In this document: positions 36,801 through 63,870 of the stretch, piece by piece
Layout of the letters: every line of letters begins with the position of its first letter
Position numbering within the stretch: the first letter of the stretch is position 1
DNA from: Litomosoides sigmodontis
Lineage: Eukaryota > Nematoda > Chromadorea > Rhabditida > Onchocercidae
Assembly: GCA_963070105.1 (NCBI GenBank)
Contig: OY718807.1
Coordinates: 2,609,001-2,673,000, forward strand
DNA length: 64,000 nucleotides
Direction of reading: 5' to 3'
Made by a program: the position numbers and the translations under genes
Notes under the pieces: model-generated
Database searches by the model: none
What the model saw: only the letters and a program-made list of their open reading frames with translations
Told to the model about the DNA's origin: nothing

Positions 36801-38928
36801 GGTTGCAAGATTTCCGACACAAAGTTATACGTGAATGTAGTTCAAAACTTACAACTCTTTCTACAGACTAATATCATAACTTGCACGTTACTAAAAGTTA
36901 AGTAACTAATGTAAAGCCTTGTTTAAGCAATTGTTGCCTAACTACACTAAGTGTGGAACTGCGTGATTTATAAGAGGCGCTGCATTCGTGTTTAGAGAAT
37001 TGTTTTCTATGCTCCTACAAGGTTTAAAAACCATGCATATTGGAGGAAAAAACTATTATCTTTCCTTCCTCTTCTCATGAATACCTAAAATATTGTATTA
37101 AATTTTTCATTCATAGAAAAATTAACAAGACACAAAGATGTCTTGAAAAAAGCTTTACCGGAAAACAGGGCTCATTACTGACTCACTACCAACTGCATCC
37201 GGTGATAATGATGAACAAATCCAAATCTGCGACACAGATGTGCCCACAACAGAACTAAAAAAGAACCTTGTCTTTTGGCAGTTCCGAAAGACAATTTCTT
37301 TTTTGCTACTGTTACTTCACTGCGATTGTTAACTTGTAATAAACTTGTGATTCCAATAACATGTTATTGCAAAGATCATCTTTTTTTTTTTTAAAAAAAA
37401 AATTTAATTCTGATAGGATGCTATCGGTTTATATCATTAGCTGAAGTGTTACTGAATATCTAACTAAAACACATTTCAGTTATGAACTAAAATATGACAA
37501 AACAATTGAACAGTAAACGCACTTCCGATTAAAGAAATATATATCACCACTAAATATGTATGAGCTATTGTACCAGCATGCGCCCACCTCAGGAGGATTA
37601 TTTATTACACGACACAAGTAGTGTATTGAAGCGTTGTCCTCTGAAAAAAAAGAACTTGCCGTTTGGTTAGTATTACTTGGCAAAGAACATTTCGATTCCT
37701 TTTTACTTAGATTAATGTATTACGAAAATTTATATTAAATACACACTTTGATCTAAACTGTATTCCACAAACTGTTCTGGAATTACTAACAATCAAATGA
37801 AAAGAGTTTTGCTGCAAATTTGCAAGGGTTATGAGAACTGTTTAGCCACTACTTATAACTGAGAGCCTTAAACTAGAAGCTATGGAAAAAAGCAAACCAT
37901 CGACGGAATATATCGCAATTTCACCAACTCCACCAAACTTCACGCCGGCTACAAGAAGCCGTTTATTGTCTGCGCTGAACTCAGAGCTTAAAGCACGTTC
38001 CCATCCAAGTGCATCATCCATATATCTTTCATCCAGCAAATACACTGGAGTTGTAGCGGTCCATATCTGTAACATAAAGATAAAGTGAAATAGTGAAGTG
38101 ATTAAAAAACCCAATTTTGATACATGTCTCAATAAATTCAATTATGAAAAATTAAATAAAATGTCAAATGATTGAGCTGTTCGATGAATTGGGTCTTGCA
38201 AGTAAACAATGTGCACGGACCTATAAAGTAGGTTTTTAAAACAATTTGAACTAGTTGTCAAACAGTTCTACTTAGACTTATTCAGGAAATATTCGATAAC
38301 TCCACATCTACATTAAGCTCTCAAGAACTCGGTACACTTCGTCGCTCTTACTGATCGCCTAATTATCATTTCCCTATTCCAATATAGTCTTATTTGAAAC
38401 GGTTCAGTGATTTTTTGCATTATAAGAGATGCACCGCAAGCAAACAACAAGAACGCACTTTGAAGGAAGCATCGTTAGCTGTTGTACAAAATAGCTGACC
38501 ATCATCGGAAAATGCAACATGTGACAAACCGTCAGGACAATCTCTCAAACTTTCCGTAAGTGTTATCGGAGGCTCAAATTTCAATAACTTGTATTCATCG
38601 ATCCAACGTTCACACACCTATAAAATACTAGTAAATTTTTTTTTCTCTAGAGTAAGGATGTATGCTAGATATAGTACAGCATTCATTTCCAGCATCAATA
38701 AAAAATCAGTTCTGATCAATTATTTTGAAAGTCAAAATTTACCTTCCTATACGTTTTACTGCTTCGTGTAAAATCTTTGAAAAATAAATATTTCCACAAT
38801 GAATCATCTTCTCCCACACGTTTCCAATGATAATTGACGTTACCAAGGCGTGCCAATTCTTTCGCTTCTAAGTAAGACATTATCATCAACAACAATTCGG
38901 TTGGCAAGTTTTCCCATCCTTCACTCAT
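33876..38928 (-). CDS. fbxw5: F-box/WD-repeat protein, FBXW5-like
   Basis: Substrate receptor for cullin-RING ubiquitin ligases. The first coding exon (ATG 38928, after a TTTTCAG acceptor) holds an F-box: MSEGWENLPTELLLMIMSYL, then LARLGNVNYHWKRVGEDDSLW. WD-repeat exons follow: 38.45-38.62 kb (CERWIDEYKLLKF...LSHVAFSDDGQLFCTTANDAS), 37.86-38.07 kb (IWTATTPVYLL...LVAGVKFGGVGEIAIYSVDG), 37.5-37.64 kb (RVINNPPEVGACWYNSSYI), 35.95-36.27 kb (LIYAIGDNEFSPPHRIAFKI), 34.7-34.8 kb (YLYVN...DNYGGSSQFAYL), then SVDGGRIWSREYHCVIGELP and the last exon DGKIKIWRSKKFL ending at 33876. These blocks match human FBXW5 in order (for example its GEIAVISLD and TTGCLTYSPHQIGIKQI), including the split between the N- and C-terminal WD groups. 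The middle exons, including a Cys-rich insert near 36.0-36.15 kb, are less certain. Confidence 0.85.
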
Positions 38929-41156
38929 CCAATCCTGAAAATACTGGCATTGTAAACGGTACTGGTACAATATAGAAAAAACGTTAAGTTGGTGCAAAAA
39001 ATAATTACACTTTTAATATTGCTGAAGCAATTCCCTTGCTTCATATTGAACAACTGTAGCGTTAAATACCATTCAAAGCTTTGAACATTTTAAACAAGTG
39101 AGTTGGGCTATTAAAATTTTGCCTGATCACTTCTTTATCTCACCTTTTTTTAACCAACCATTTATCATCCTTTCGGTCAATCCATCAATTTCCAAAATCT
39201 CATTTACAACCAACATCATAAAAAGTCCTCAGGTGTACCAAGCGCAAAACACAAGTTTCATGTGCTAACTACGACGGTTACCAAGTATATTGTAAGCTTA
39301 ATTGTTACCCAGAAGCGCAACTACTTTTGCATCAGCCTAATATTCTTAAATAATAATGTTGGCTGGTAATAATGTTGGATTTCAATATTCCGATTCATTA
39401 TCTAAAGATTCAGAAATAAAAAAAAAAGGATCAACATAAACTAGCAAAAGAAATATAAGCAAAAATCTTGATTATTCTAAGTTGAAGAAACCAAAAAAAA
39501 AAAAGAAATGGAAGAAAAGGAATAAAGTTAGAAAAACGTTAATCATAACAGTAACACAACTTGCTAAAAGAAAAAAAAAAACGACATCTTTAACTCTGTA
39601 CAAACACTTCCTTCGGCATAGTCTATGAAGAAGCTTCAGTGATTCATTGCAATGACGAACTAATAGTACTCGCAAATGTGATCGATGTCGGCAATTTCGT
39701 TGATAAATAGTATGAAAATTGCTAGTATTCGTAACGTCCAAAAGATGAATCGAACATATCGAACGCACAAAGAACATATCGTTTCTCGTCACAAAATTTT
39801 AATAACCGCAAAAATTTTTAAATCTACAACTCCTAACTTAACAGTTACAGTGATAATTGGCATGCTTGCTTCTTCAACACAACGATAGTTAAGACTACTG
39901 TTAAAATTATCTCCACATTCACTTTGCAGTTCTAATCAAATCAATAGCTGCAACAATCACACAATTTAACGGATGTTTTTAAGGATGAAATCAGCTTTGA
40001 GAAGCAAGCACAGTTGATAGGAGAGGTGCACACAGCAAACATATGGCAATTTGTATGCCAGTCTGTACACTTTTTCTACAACCAGTTAGTTACCAACTGA
40101 TGTTTTGGTTTTCGATGTCTTCCAGTATTGCAGATCTCAATCACCAATGACCACCGTACGAAACAACATTCGAAATCTATGCGTCAATTTTGCATAAAGT
40201 TTCATGCATCATTATTCCCTAATGAGAGTAAAATTCTGGTATGAGCATGTTAATTTCTTTAATAGCTATCACATATCATCTATGATTAAATATTCTAAAT
40301 TAAATTAACAACTTCAGCCTCTAAATATGAATTAAAAGCGACAAGAGCTCTATGGTAATCACACTGAGGAATAACCGTAATGCGTGGGTGGTGCAAAAAA
40401 TCAGTTCATCCGTATTTATTGATCACAGTCATGGCAAAAAAAAAACGAATCATTTAATATATTTCAGCAAATTTTACAAATGAAGGAATAAAAAAATATC
40501 AACCACCCAAATGTGACAATGTTTAAATACCACATCTTTGTACTTTTGAAATCTATAGTATAGAAATTGTTTGTCAAATGATCTTTTAACTCTTTCTTCA
40601 CCACTTCTCTTATATGATTTTTATAACATGGTGAACTGCCTACTTTATTAAAAACAGTACGCAAGCCTTCCTAGCTCTATGAGTATATTCTGTTGTTGCC
40701 TACCACGTCGAAACGAAGCAGTATTGTCATCTACACTCCATTAAAACTGTTCAAACTACTTGAACGAATAGTTCCAAATTATTTTCCCGCAACGACAAGC
40801 GAAGAACAACTAAGTGTCCAGTCTACTCTCGATAATTGTTTTATAACGTCAAGTAGATAAAACTTTCCATCAAACAAAAACCTTCACAACCATTTGGCTG
40901 TGTTACAAAAACTTTCACCTCAAACAAACGCCATCAGTGATGTTGACTTCGTATAAGCATTCAGTGATGTTGAAAATCTTCGATTTTCTAAGCATTCAAA
41001 TGCTTAAAATTATTTGATTAAATAATACAATTACCCCATCTGTCCGATGGAATTAACTTATTATTATTTCTAAACCGTACGGTTTACCCGAAACATCTAT
41101 TTGCTAGCACAAAATTTTAAATTCCAACAAGTATTAAATCGCCTGACTGGCAAGTA
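38929..41156. other. Intergenic region between CTU2 and FBXW5-like gene
   Basis: No gene is supported. It should contain the 3' UTR of CTU2 and the promoter of the FBXW5-like gene. A minus-strand open frame at 39.47-39.79 kb and others nearby end in poly-Phe runs from A-rich DNA and lack splice context. Confidence 0.5.
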
Positions 41157-44089
41157 TTAACAAACTACAAATGATTCATTTTTTAGTACATCAGTGGATA
41201 CGGAGTGGAGGAGCTGCTCTACCAAGATTTTGTCGCCAACATCATCCATAATTAACATGCATGGAGAGCAGCATCTGAAAATATAAAGCATCAAAATTTG
41301 AAAAATATATTTATGAAATAACTTCTACGCAAAGACGACAATATCTCTGAAAAGCAAAACATTTCTATATGTAATCACAAATTCGTGCTGAGTTTGAAAT
41401 GATACCCCACGCTATGATTACAACTTAATATTATTCTCGCATACAAAAGCTTCTCGATAAAATAAATTTCACTGCAAGATTGGGATCTAAAAACAACCAG
41501 AAAATAAGACAATAAAACGGTAATAACTCAGGTTAAACTACGTACTCATAAGACACAACCAACCTTTCGCCTTCCTTTGCATTGTAAACCGTAGCACAAA
41601 GGACGCAGTGAACACCACTTGCTGCTGGACCCTGTATTTTGCTAGCGATGCTTAATACGGTACTTACCGTTCCGGTAAAGCCATCTGTTATCAAATTGCT
41701 TATAAAATCTCTAGAAACTGACTGCATTGACTCGTTATCATCAGATTTTAAACGGTTCCTCTGTACATTCAGAATATATCGGTCACTTCCTTCGAATCTA
41801 AATCAATACCACCTACAGTGAATTATTTATCTAACATTGCGCAAGTTTTCTAAAGACGTATTTTGGAAAACATCCAATATTTGATTTTGAAAACTTCTAA
41901 AAAACCTATACATATGATACGGTACAATAGCACTGGTAGAATTGGACTGTTTAACATCTTTATTTTATAATTTAACATGGCTACCTACATATTCATAGTT
42001 GTTATTCGTCTAAAAGAACTATTGAATTATAAAAAATGAAGCAGAATTCACAAAATTCGAAGATAAAGATGAGATGAGATGAAAGAATACCGATTCACAA
42101 TTGCAATTTCCTTTTCGCTAATTTCTCGAAGCGGACGTATCAATGTGACATCTCCGTGACGCTTATCAACTACGTTAACTGCATGGAAAACAGAAGGACC
42201 TAAAAACTTGCAAACCTGTATTATAAGCTGTTTTTATTGCCACCTTGAAAAGTTGAGTTACTCCAAAAAACTGAAATTCAAGATGTAGAGATAAGAGCCC
42301 CGAAATTTAAAACCTTCTTCCTATTAAAACATTCTTTTCCAAATTTATTTTCGGACTTCAAAATTCGGAAAAAGAGCATGAAACCTCTAGCCAGAGCAAG
42401 CGAAGTAAGAGTTGTTGAAGCTAATTCATCGGCGGGCACAGGAAGCATTACTTTATGAATTCCCAACTTTCGTGCTATCCTAACGCATAGTATATTTGAA
42501 CATAAATATTCAACTTCTTCTTTGGTAGATGATGAAGAACAGGAAGCCAACAACTGAGTCCATTGCGGTACCTGAAAAACCGTTTAATAACAAATAAAAA
42601 TTACGACGTAACAAAAATATTTCAAAAGCTTAAATTGACTGATGATAGACGTGAAACCGATTAGTTGGACATATTCCGGTCGTGACCAACCAGAATTTGT
42701 CGCAAAATATGCAAAACTAATAACAAAAGAAATATTGAATAGTAAGAAATCGAGTATGGGTAATTCCTACCACTCTCACAAGTTCGGTGACGTTTCAGAA
42801 AACCAAACAAGTATAAAAGCAAGATTAGAATGCAAATAGTACGCTACTTATTATTTTTTCCACTACATTCTGTTTCTTATCTTGCCGAGCCAGACTTAAG
42901 GACACTTTTTCACTTCCAATATATATCATAAATTATAATTTGAAAAACAGTGAATGAAAATTTGTCGAGAAATCAGAACCCAGGTCTAAAAATCACGAAG
43001 TAGAAAAAAATATACATGGTCAATGCCACAAATATCGGATAATGTTCGCGGATCAGATATATTGCTTTGCAAAACTGCAGCGATATGGACATATATCCAT
43101 GGGGCCAAAATGCATTCCTTGATATGCTCTACTTCTTTCTTGATATTATCAATTACTGCTTCATCTGTTTCTCTAAGAAGGACCATTACCTAAATAAATA
43201 TTGCCTTTTAAAAGTAAAAGTTAAAAAAATGACGTTGACACAGAAATTTTAAAAATGTGGAGAACTTCGGATTTTCAAGTTTGATCATGAACTGCTAACG
43301 CAAAACTATTAGTTTTAGCTCATATCCATATTGAAAAAGCTTCTGATAATAAACATCTCAGTTGCTGGAAAAGAAGCATCACCACCAAAATTATAGAATA
43401 CTTCATTTTTATCACAACTCTTCAAATTTCTCGTTTGATATACGCTAAAAACATAACAAATCAATCTATTCGGAAGCATATCTAAGTATGTCTTAAATCC
43501 GTGAATACTTACAGTAGGCACGAGTATAAGTCGCTTATGAGTGTCAGCTTTCAGGCCTTGGCTAACAAGAGATAACAGAAATGCACCAGCATTAGTTCCA
43601 TCGTAAACCACTAAGGTCTCGCGTTTCCCACCGTCCTAAAATGAAGAAAACATAAAGTTCGCCGAATATTTTGCCAAAATTCTCGAATAATTTAATTACA
43701 TGTAAGGAAAAAATGGAGAACGTGAAAATATAAGCGCACGCTCCACGCATTATATAGTAGTTTCCAGTAAACATGGGAAGCTTTTTATTATTTTTATGGT
43801 TATAAAGTTTAATCCATTAAAACATAAACCAAAGCGAATATCACATGAACGTTGATATACAAGTTAAATTTAAATTTCAATACATACCCCTATGGATAAT
43901 GACTAATATTTTGGAGCGCAGTAAAATAATACTAACTTTATAAAGTCGTCGTTTCCCGATAGCAGAGCTAAACTTATGTTTTACCATTTGAATAAAGCAC
44001 GGCTTACAGTAAACTGCCCTCCTAACATCTGTGCTGCACAGTGTAGCTCTTTCAGTGCATTTTATACATTTCCTCATTTCCAAAGACAT
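41157..44089 (-). CDS. ctu-2: Cytoplasmic tRNA 2-thiolation protein 2 (CTU2/NCS2)
   Basis: Partner of CTU1/NCS6 in the URM1-dependent 2-thiolation of wobble uridine in tRNA Lys, Glu and Gln. The first exon reads MSLEMRKCIKCTERATL, then VYCKPCFIQMVKHKF and IGKRRLYK, the family's zinc-binding CxxC pair and the HKFR..LGKNRL block of human CTU2. The next exon (about 43.5-43.63 kb) has GGKRETLVVYDGTNAGAFLL where other members have a PP-loop (SGGPSS-type). Then follow KLGIHKVMLPVPADELASTTLTSLALARG (42.35-42.5 kb), an exon with GVHCVLCATVYN (41.53-41.68 kb) and the last exon CCSPCMLIMDDVGDKIL, ending NESFVVC at 41157. Two more CxxC motifs near the C-terminus fit the family. An ATG at 44113 is in frame, but TTTTCAG just before 44089 looks like an acceptor, probably for trans-splicing, so 44089 was chosen. 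Confidence 0.85.
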
Positions 44090-44113
44090 TTTACCTGAAA
44101 AGGGACGAATCAT

Positions 44114-46049
44114 TCATTATGAGAGTTACACATAACTTCCACAAATCAATACACTTCATCCACTGATCCTTTAAATCTCTCGGATAAAATCACTTAGAAC
44201 CTCCAAATTGGACTTCAGATGACAAGCTTATCGGTGAGAATTTCAACTGTTAAATTAAATGTTCCGTAACTTCTAAAATTTCACTTAAATGAGAGATAGA
44301 ATATCCTCTACTGCTTCTCCTCAGAAAAAGAAATGTTGAACTCATTAAGGCCATTATACAACTATGCAATACAACAAGTAACGAAATAGGTAATATGCGT
44401 ACATTACTTGTGGAACCAATTTCACTACTTGTTTGCCTCGGTGATTTCGATTGTTTTGCTACGTTTGTTTCGAATGGAAAGCGATCGGGGAAGTGCGTTT
44501 AAATGGACGTTGCGTTTTTAAAGAAGTAACGGCAGAATGGTTTAAACGAAGTTTTATGCATGCGGGTACCACCGTTCCGGAATATGTTTTAATACTGAAA
44601 CGTTTCCTTGTGATATCTTTTTCTTCTTTTTCAATATCACTTTTATAAAGTTACATATTTTAAAATAGGTTTAACTCTTTTTATTGAATTGGTAACAGAT
44701 AGTTGAAATTTATTAATTAGTAAAATTTTGTTTTAATAAACAGCGGATGATTTCAGATTTTTTTTGGAGTTGGTGAATTTTATAGTTTGTATGTGGTTCT
44801 TTAGTTCTTATATTATTTAGTTATATGTTTTTCTTTCCAATTTTCAAAAAATGTTCACTTGAATTATGAATTTATTTCTATGCCTTACTATTGTTAATGT
44901 CCTATGGATTATTTTTTGCAAATCGGAAGAGAAAATAACTTTTTCGTGATGTTTTAATAAAGTCATACAAGTCATCAACCAGTGAACTGGATGTGGATTT
45001 GGATGAATTAATGCAGGAGTTAGGAAACTTATTTTTATTTTTGAATTAAAAATCTGCATTTCAGGTTGCTTATGGATTTATCATACAATTGTAGGAACAC
45101 TTCAACTTTTCATTTCGTTGCTGTGACTTTGAGATTTTGAATACTTTATTTTGGGGAATTTTTTTACGAATGACACTTTTTTAAATTTAATTTTATCCTT
45201 AATCAAATGTTTTTAGTTTTTTAAAAATTATTCCATATATGATCACTAATCTTGATAATTAATGCTGGCTATTCCGTTTCTAAATCAACTACAACAAAAA
45301 ATGGTTTTCAGATTTAAATGGAAACGAAAAAATTCTAAGTAAATTGAATGCCTTTCGCGTTTTTCAGATTAATAGATCATCCAGATGACTTCAACTTTAA
45401 CATAGTCTTTTAAATAGCTTCTTTAATGCGATAAAGTAGAGTTAATTAAAAATCACGCGAATATGGTCCTGTTTATTTAGAAGCACATAAAATACAAAGC
45501 AATGAACAATCACTGGTTACTTAAGACAATAGATTTAAACTTTTTCCACCATTTCGTTACCTCAAATTTTAATACCTTAAACTCTTTAACAAATGGCCTG
45601 TGATCTAAACAATCTCTAAATAATATCCTTTGATTTTTTCTTAGGTAATTTGTATAGCTATAAAAATGGAAGTGAAATTTTGCTAACTCCTGCTCGCAAA
45701 AAATTTTTCCTTCAACAAGGGTAATCATACAGTATCAAGCGTTATAGTTAGCTTAGGTAAAGAGAAGCGACATGACTTAGTTTTGAGGGAATATCATGCT
45801 ATTAATAGTGAATGGGTTTTGGGAAAGTGAATCGAAAAGCAAAAAAATTAAAGTTAACAAGTTAAACAAGACGTATTACAACATGGTCAGCTGATGAATC
45901 AGTGCTAGTACCAATCAGAAGGTAGGAACGAAGAAAGACAACGCTCATTGAGTGTGGTACGCTATCACACTGTCGGCAGATTATACAAAAACAACCTTTA
46001 AAAGACTACATCAAATTGGGCATAAGTAGAAGGTGCTAATGATTTAATA
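44114..46049. other. Intergenic region between the TMC gene and CTU2
   Basis: It holds the CTU2 promoter side and the 3' UTR of the TMC gene. A minus-strand TTTATT complement (AATAAA) near 45.47 kb is a distant polyadenylation candidate for TMC. A plus-strand open frame at 44451-44648 and a minus-strand ATG frame at 45510-45728 are described as doubtful. Nothing else was seen. Confidence 0.45.
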
Positions 46050-60396
<14,347 letters not shown>

Positions 60397-61463
60397 AGTT
60401 GACGTTTTACAGTAATCGCAATGATTGTGAAATGTGGTAGGAATGAGTGTTGATCACATCAATCATTGCTCAGTGATACGTCATAACATATCTGACGTAG
60501 GAAAACTATTTAAATTCATTAAAATCACTAAAATGTGAATATTTTGACAATTAAAAATAAATAGATTGCGCTTCCACATTGAGAACATTTGCACGATTGA
60601 ATTTAAGGAAAACTATTGAAATTAAAATTCAAGGAATTTTTTTTTCCTTTTTCACTTATAAACCGATGATAGATAGATATTCTGAATAGTTTCGTGGAAT
60701 TCGAGAAATGGTTGAGTAAGTGCTAAATTAGCTAAAACTATCGGTGGACGAGAAATTTCATCTCATCATCACTAATCGTCTTAACTGAAGCAAAGAATTC
60801 TCAAAAATATATGAAATGAAATTTTCAAAAAAAATTTGAAAATATATCAAAAGGTATTGGAGGTGATAACAATTGAAATTAACGAATGTATTGATGAGCA
60901 GGCCGCATATTGTTTGTTGATAGATTAGTGCTAGGCGGTTCCACTTAGCACAAAGGCTTTAATTGACCGAAATGATTTTAAACGCGTACTTATCAATCTC
61001 TGTCAATAGCGATACTTACGCTATCGCCGAATAAATTTGATACTATGCAATAATGCGTGAAGTTTACAGCTAACGAAGACAGAAATGATATTTGTAAAAT
61101 TTCAATTAACCTTAAATTGACAAAATTGGCGCAAAATGAAAAAGCTCAAACTAATAAAAATATTCCAAAAAAAAAAGGCACACAAAAAAAAAAAGGAGCA
61201 AGCAAAACGAATGGTAACAAAAGAAGGTAGTAATAACTCGTCAAGGCAATCAACAAATGAATAATTACAAATGTTGAAGAATAACAAAAACTCATTAAAA
61301 AATTACTTGAGACAGCCAGGCCTAATGAAATGTGGTGGAAGAGCTGCACTTGTGCTACTTACTTGTTCACCTACCTATTCGCCTAGCTACGAAAATTTGA
61401 GGCAAAAATTTTTGAGTAATATTCATCACAACATTTAATTTCAACAAAATTTTTTTCAGCAAC

Positions 61464-61497
61464 AGAGAGAGAGAGAAAGAGAGAGAGAGAGGGAGAG
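61464..61497. repeat. (GA)n microsatellite
   Basis: Imperfect GA run upstream of the TMC gene. Confidence 0.9.
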
Positions 61498-61617
61498 GAC
61501 GGAAGATGTGGCAACGTATAGTATGAGAATTTCACATACAAAATCAATGATCGATTTATAAGGAGCTTAAGGATCATTTTTGTTCACTCAAACTCTGATA
61601 TCAATATTTTAATTGGC

Positions 61618-61619
61618 GT

Positions 61620-61686
<67 letters not shown>
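61618..61686. repeat. (TG)n microsatellite
   Basis: TG run of about 34 units with one A interruption. Confidence 0.96.
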
Positions 61687-61688
<2 letters not shown>

Positions 61689-61841
61689 GCTGAGAATTAT
61701 AAAGCTTTATGGCGGAGATGTGGAAAAAGCTAAGAGTGAAAAAATAAGCAGAAAGCAGCAATGTTGTTGTCAAAAATTACATCCAAACTACATTGTTTAA
61801 CGAAAACCATCCTAATACACATTAATCATTGAACTATTTTT

Positions 61842-61924
61842 CACATACACACACACACATACATACATACATACACACACATACACACATACATACACAT
61901 ACACACACATACATACACATGTAT
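61842..61924. repeat. (CA)/(CATA) compound microsatellite
   Basis: Mixed CACA and CATACA units over about 80 bp, only 155 bp from the TG run and on the complementary phase, so the pair could form an imperfect hairpin. Confidence 0.92.
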
Positions 61925-63173
61925 AGAACAACAAAAAGCAGTTATCCTTCCAGAACTATATTACCGCCAAGAAAGCAGTAAGCATATTCCGCACGTGTCG
62001 TGACAACAGCGCGCACGTACGTTGTTGCAAGCATTAAAAGTATTGCGCAACATATGACGTGTAATATCTGTAAATTTGAATAAATTTGCATTTATGAGGA
62101 GAAATGTAAGCAAAACTGAGAGAATTCATATGCTAATTATAGCATATGTAACAAACGTTCGAATGAAATAATTTGCAAATACAATTTTTTTTAGAATTAT
62201 TAGGAAAAAAGCCTTTTGATGAATGAAATTGTAGTACTTTAGCATTTTATGCGCACATCTACTACATACATCAACAGTATAAAGTTTACAAATTTAATTT
62301 AAATTTCAATAATGAAGCGAGAAGCGTATGCAGCTAATTACTGTTATTGAACTGATAGTTTTGTGAGGAATGAAATGAGCACGAAAAAAGATAAACAATT
62401 GGCCGAAAAATTGGCAATGGATGAAGATGGAACGCGGCACTGGAAGAAAGCTGAATAAACAAATTAAAAATTAATAGTTTAATGAATGAATTAAAAATTA
62501 ACAATTTCATAAGTAACTCAAAAATGCAATCGAAAACTGAATAGATAATTAGCAAAAAATTAATTTGTTAAAGAAGTGGAGAAGAGAGCACTTCTGACAA
62601 ATTCTTCACATCAACATGATGAGCATCGGCTAAAAAAAAAGTCATCACTTATCATTATCACTTAAAATGGGTCGAGAAGTTTTCATTTGAAAAGATATCT
62701 ATCTTTCCCTTTTAGCAATTGCTACTATGCTATCTGTCGGTTTTTTCGGAAAAATTAAATCTTCCATGTCTAACATTTAAATTATGTTTGCCAATTAAAT
62801 TAATTATTTTATGCATAATTTTTTTCTAAATATTCAAAATATTTTTACTATTAATTTATCCCTTCTTTCTTTCGCCAATCATTGAAAATTCCACATATAA
62901 TAGGTTGTGTAAAATAATTTTTCATATCGATTATCGATGGAAACATATTTCTACAACGATTTAGAAAGTTAAACTATTTAAACTTTTTTTTGCTCAACCA
63001 AAAAACCGTTCCAAACTGATCGATCCACTTGATCATACAGTGATCATGATCACTGATAAGCGTAACTTCGTCATCTATCGAATGTCATAAGCCTGTTCTA
63101 CCTTCCACTTTCTCTCCCGACACCTCCTCCCCCTGTTTTGACCACTTTTAAATTTTAGTAAAATGACTGCTTG

Positions 63174-63368
63174 CATCAGCGCATTTTGCATGTTGTTTCG
63201 TTGGATGAAATTCTTCACGTGGACTTTCATCCACGATCATTCATAATAAATGGTGCAGTAGGGACAATTGACTTACCTGTACTAGCAAGAAGAAGATTAA
63301 ATTCACTAGATCGTTCTCCAAGATCGGATGAATTAAATGCAACTTTACTAATAAGCAATGCAGTATGA
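63174..63368 (+). other. Candidate plus-strand exon, partial gene
   Basis: An open frame with no ATG reads ILHVVSLDEILHVDFHP, then FIINGAVGTIDLPVLARRRL and LLISNAV before a stop at 63368. Its composition looks protein-like and it begins near an acceptor-like TTGCATCAG. A GTATGA donor at 63363 could instead continue the gene beyond the window. AATAAA occurs near 63.51 kb. No partner exons were found and no family is recognised. Confidence 0.35.
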
Positions 63369-63800
63369 TCAGTTGTCCGCCATCATACCTGATGATTTCT
63401 CGTCCAACAAAAAGTGTAATTCATGAAAACACTGCTGGATTTGTAATGAAATTTGAATGAGAAAAAATTTTCAAATATTTTTCTTTGTAGAAAAAAAAAA
63501 CGAATGGTTCAAAATAAATTTGATTAATTGTTGCATCTCTTCTTTTGATCATTTAGGAGCAAATAAATTGCAGCTATGTTTTTCATAAATTTCAAATTAG
63601 ATTGTGCTAATGCAAAAATGTAGGGATAAAAAATGAGCCTAATTTGAATGCAACTAAAAATCACTCATTGCCTACACCTCTCACTGAGAGTAATTTTTCA
63701 CCAATTTGATATTTTTTCGAAAAGTAACAAATTTTTAGTGTTTATGGAATATTTTTAAAATTTAAAAAGAAGCTTATAAATAATTTTAGCAATAACTACT

Positions 63801-63870
63801 ATTAGATATGACTAATTAACAATTATTGAAAAGTTATTAGATATGACTAATTAACGATTATTTAAAAGTT
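63801..63870. repeat. 35-bp tandem duplication
   Basis: The unit starting ATTAGATATGACTAATTAAC is present at 63801-63835 and 63836-63870, with two mismatches. Confidence 0.92.

Noticed and set aside
39472..39792. Minus-strand 106-codon frame ending in poly-Phe
   Set aside because: The end is translated poly-A DNA; the rest shows no family similarity.
45510..45728. Minus-strand ATG frame of 72 codons rich in Lys/Phe
   Set aside because: Probably in the 3' flank of the TMC gene; no supporting splice or family evidence.
61618..61800. Poly Cys-Val frame on the plus strand
   Set aside because: Produced by the TG microsatellite.
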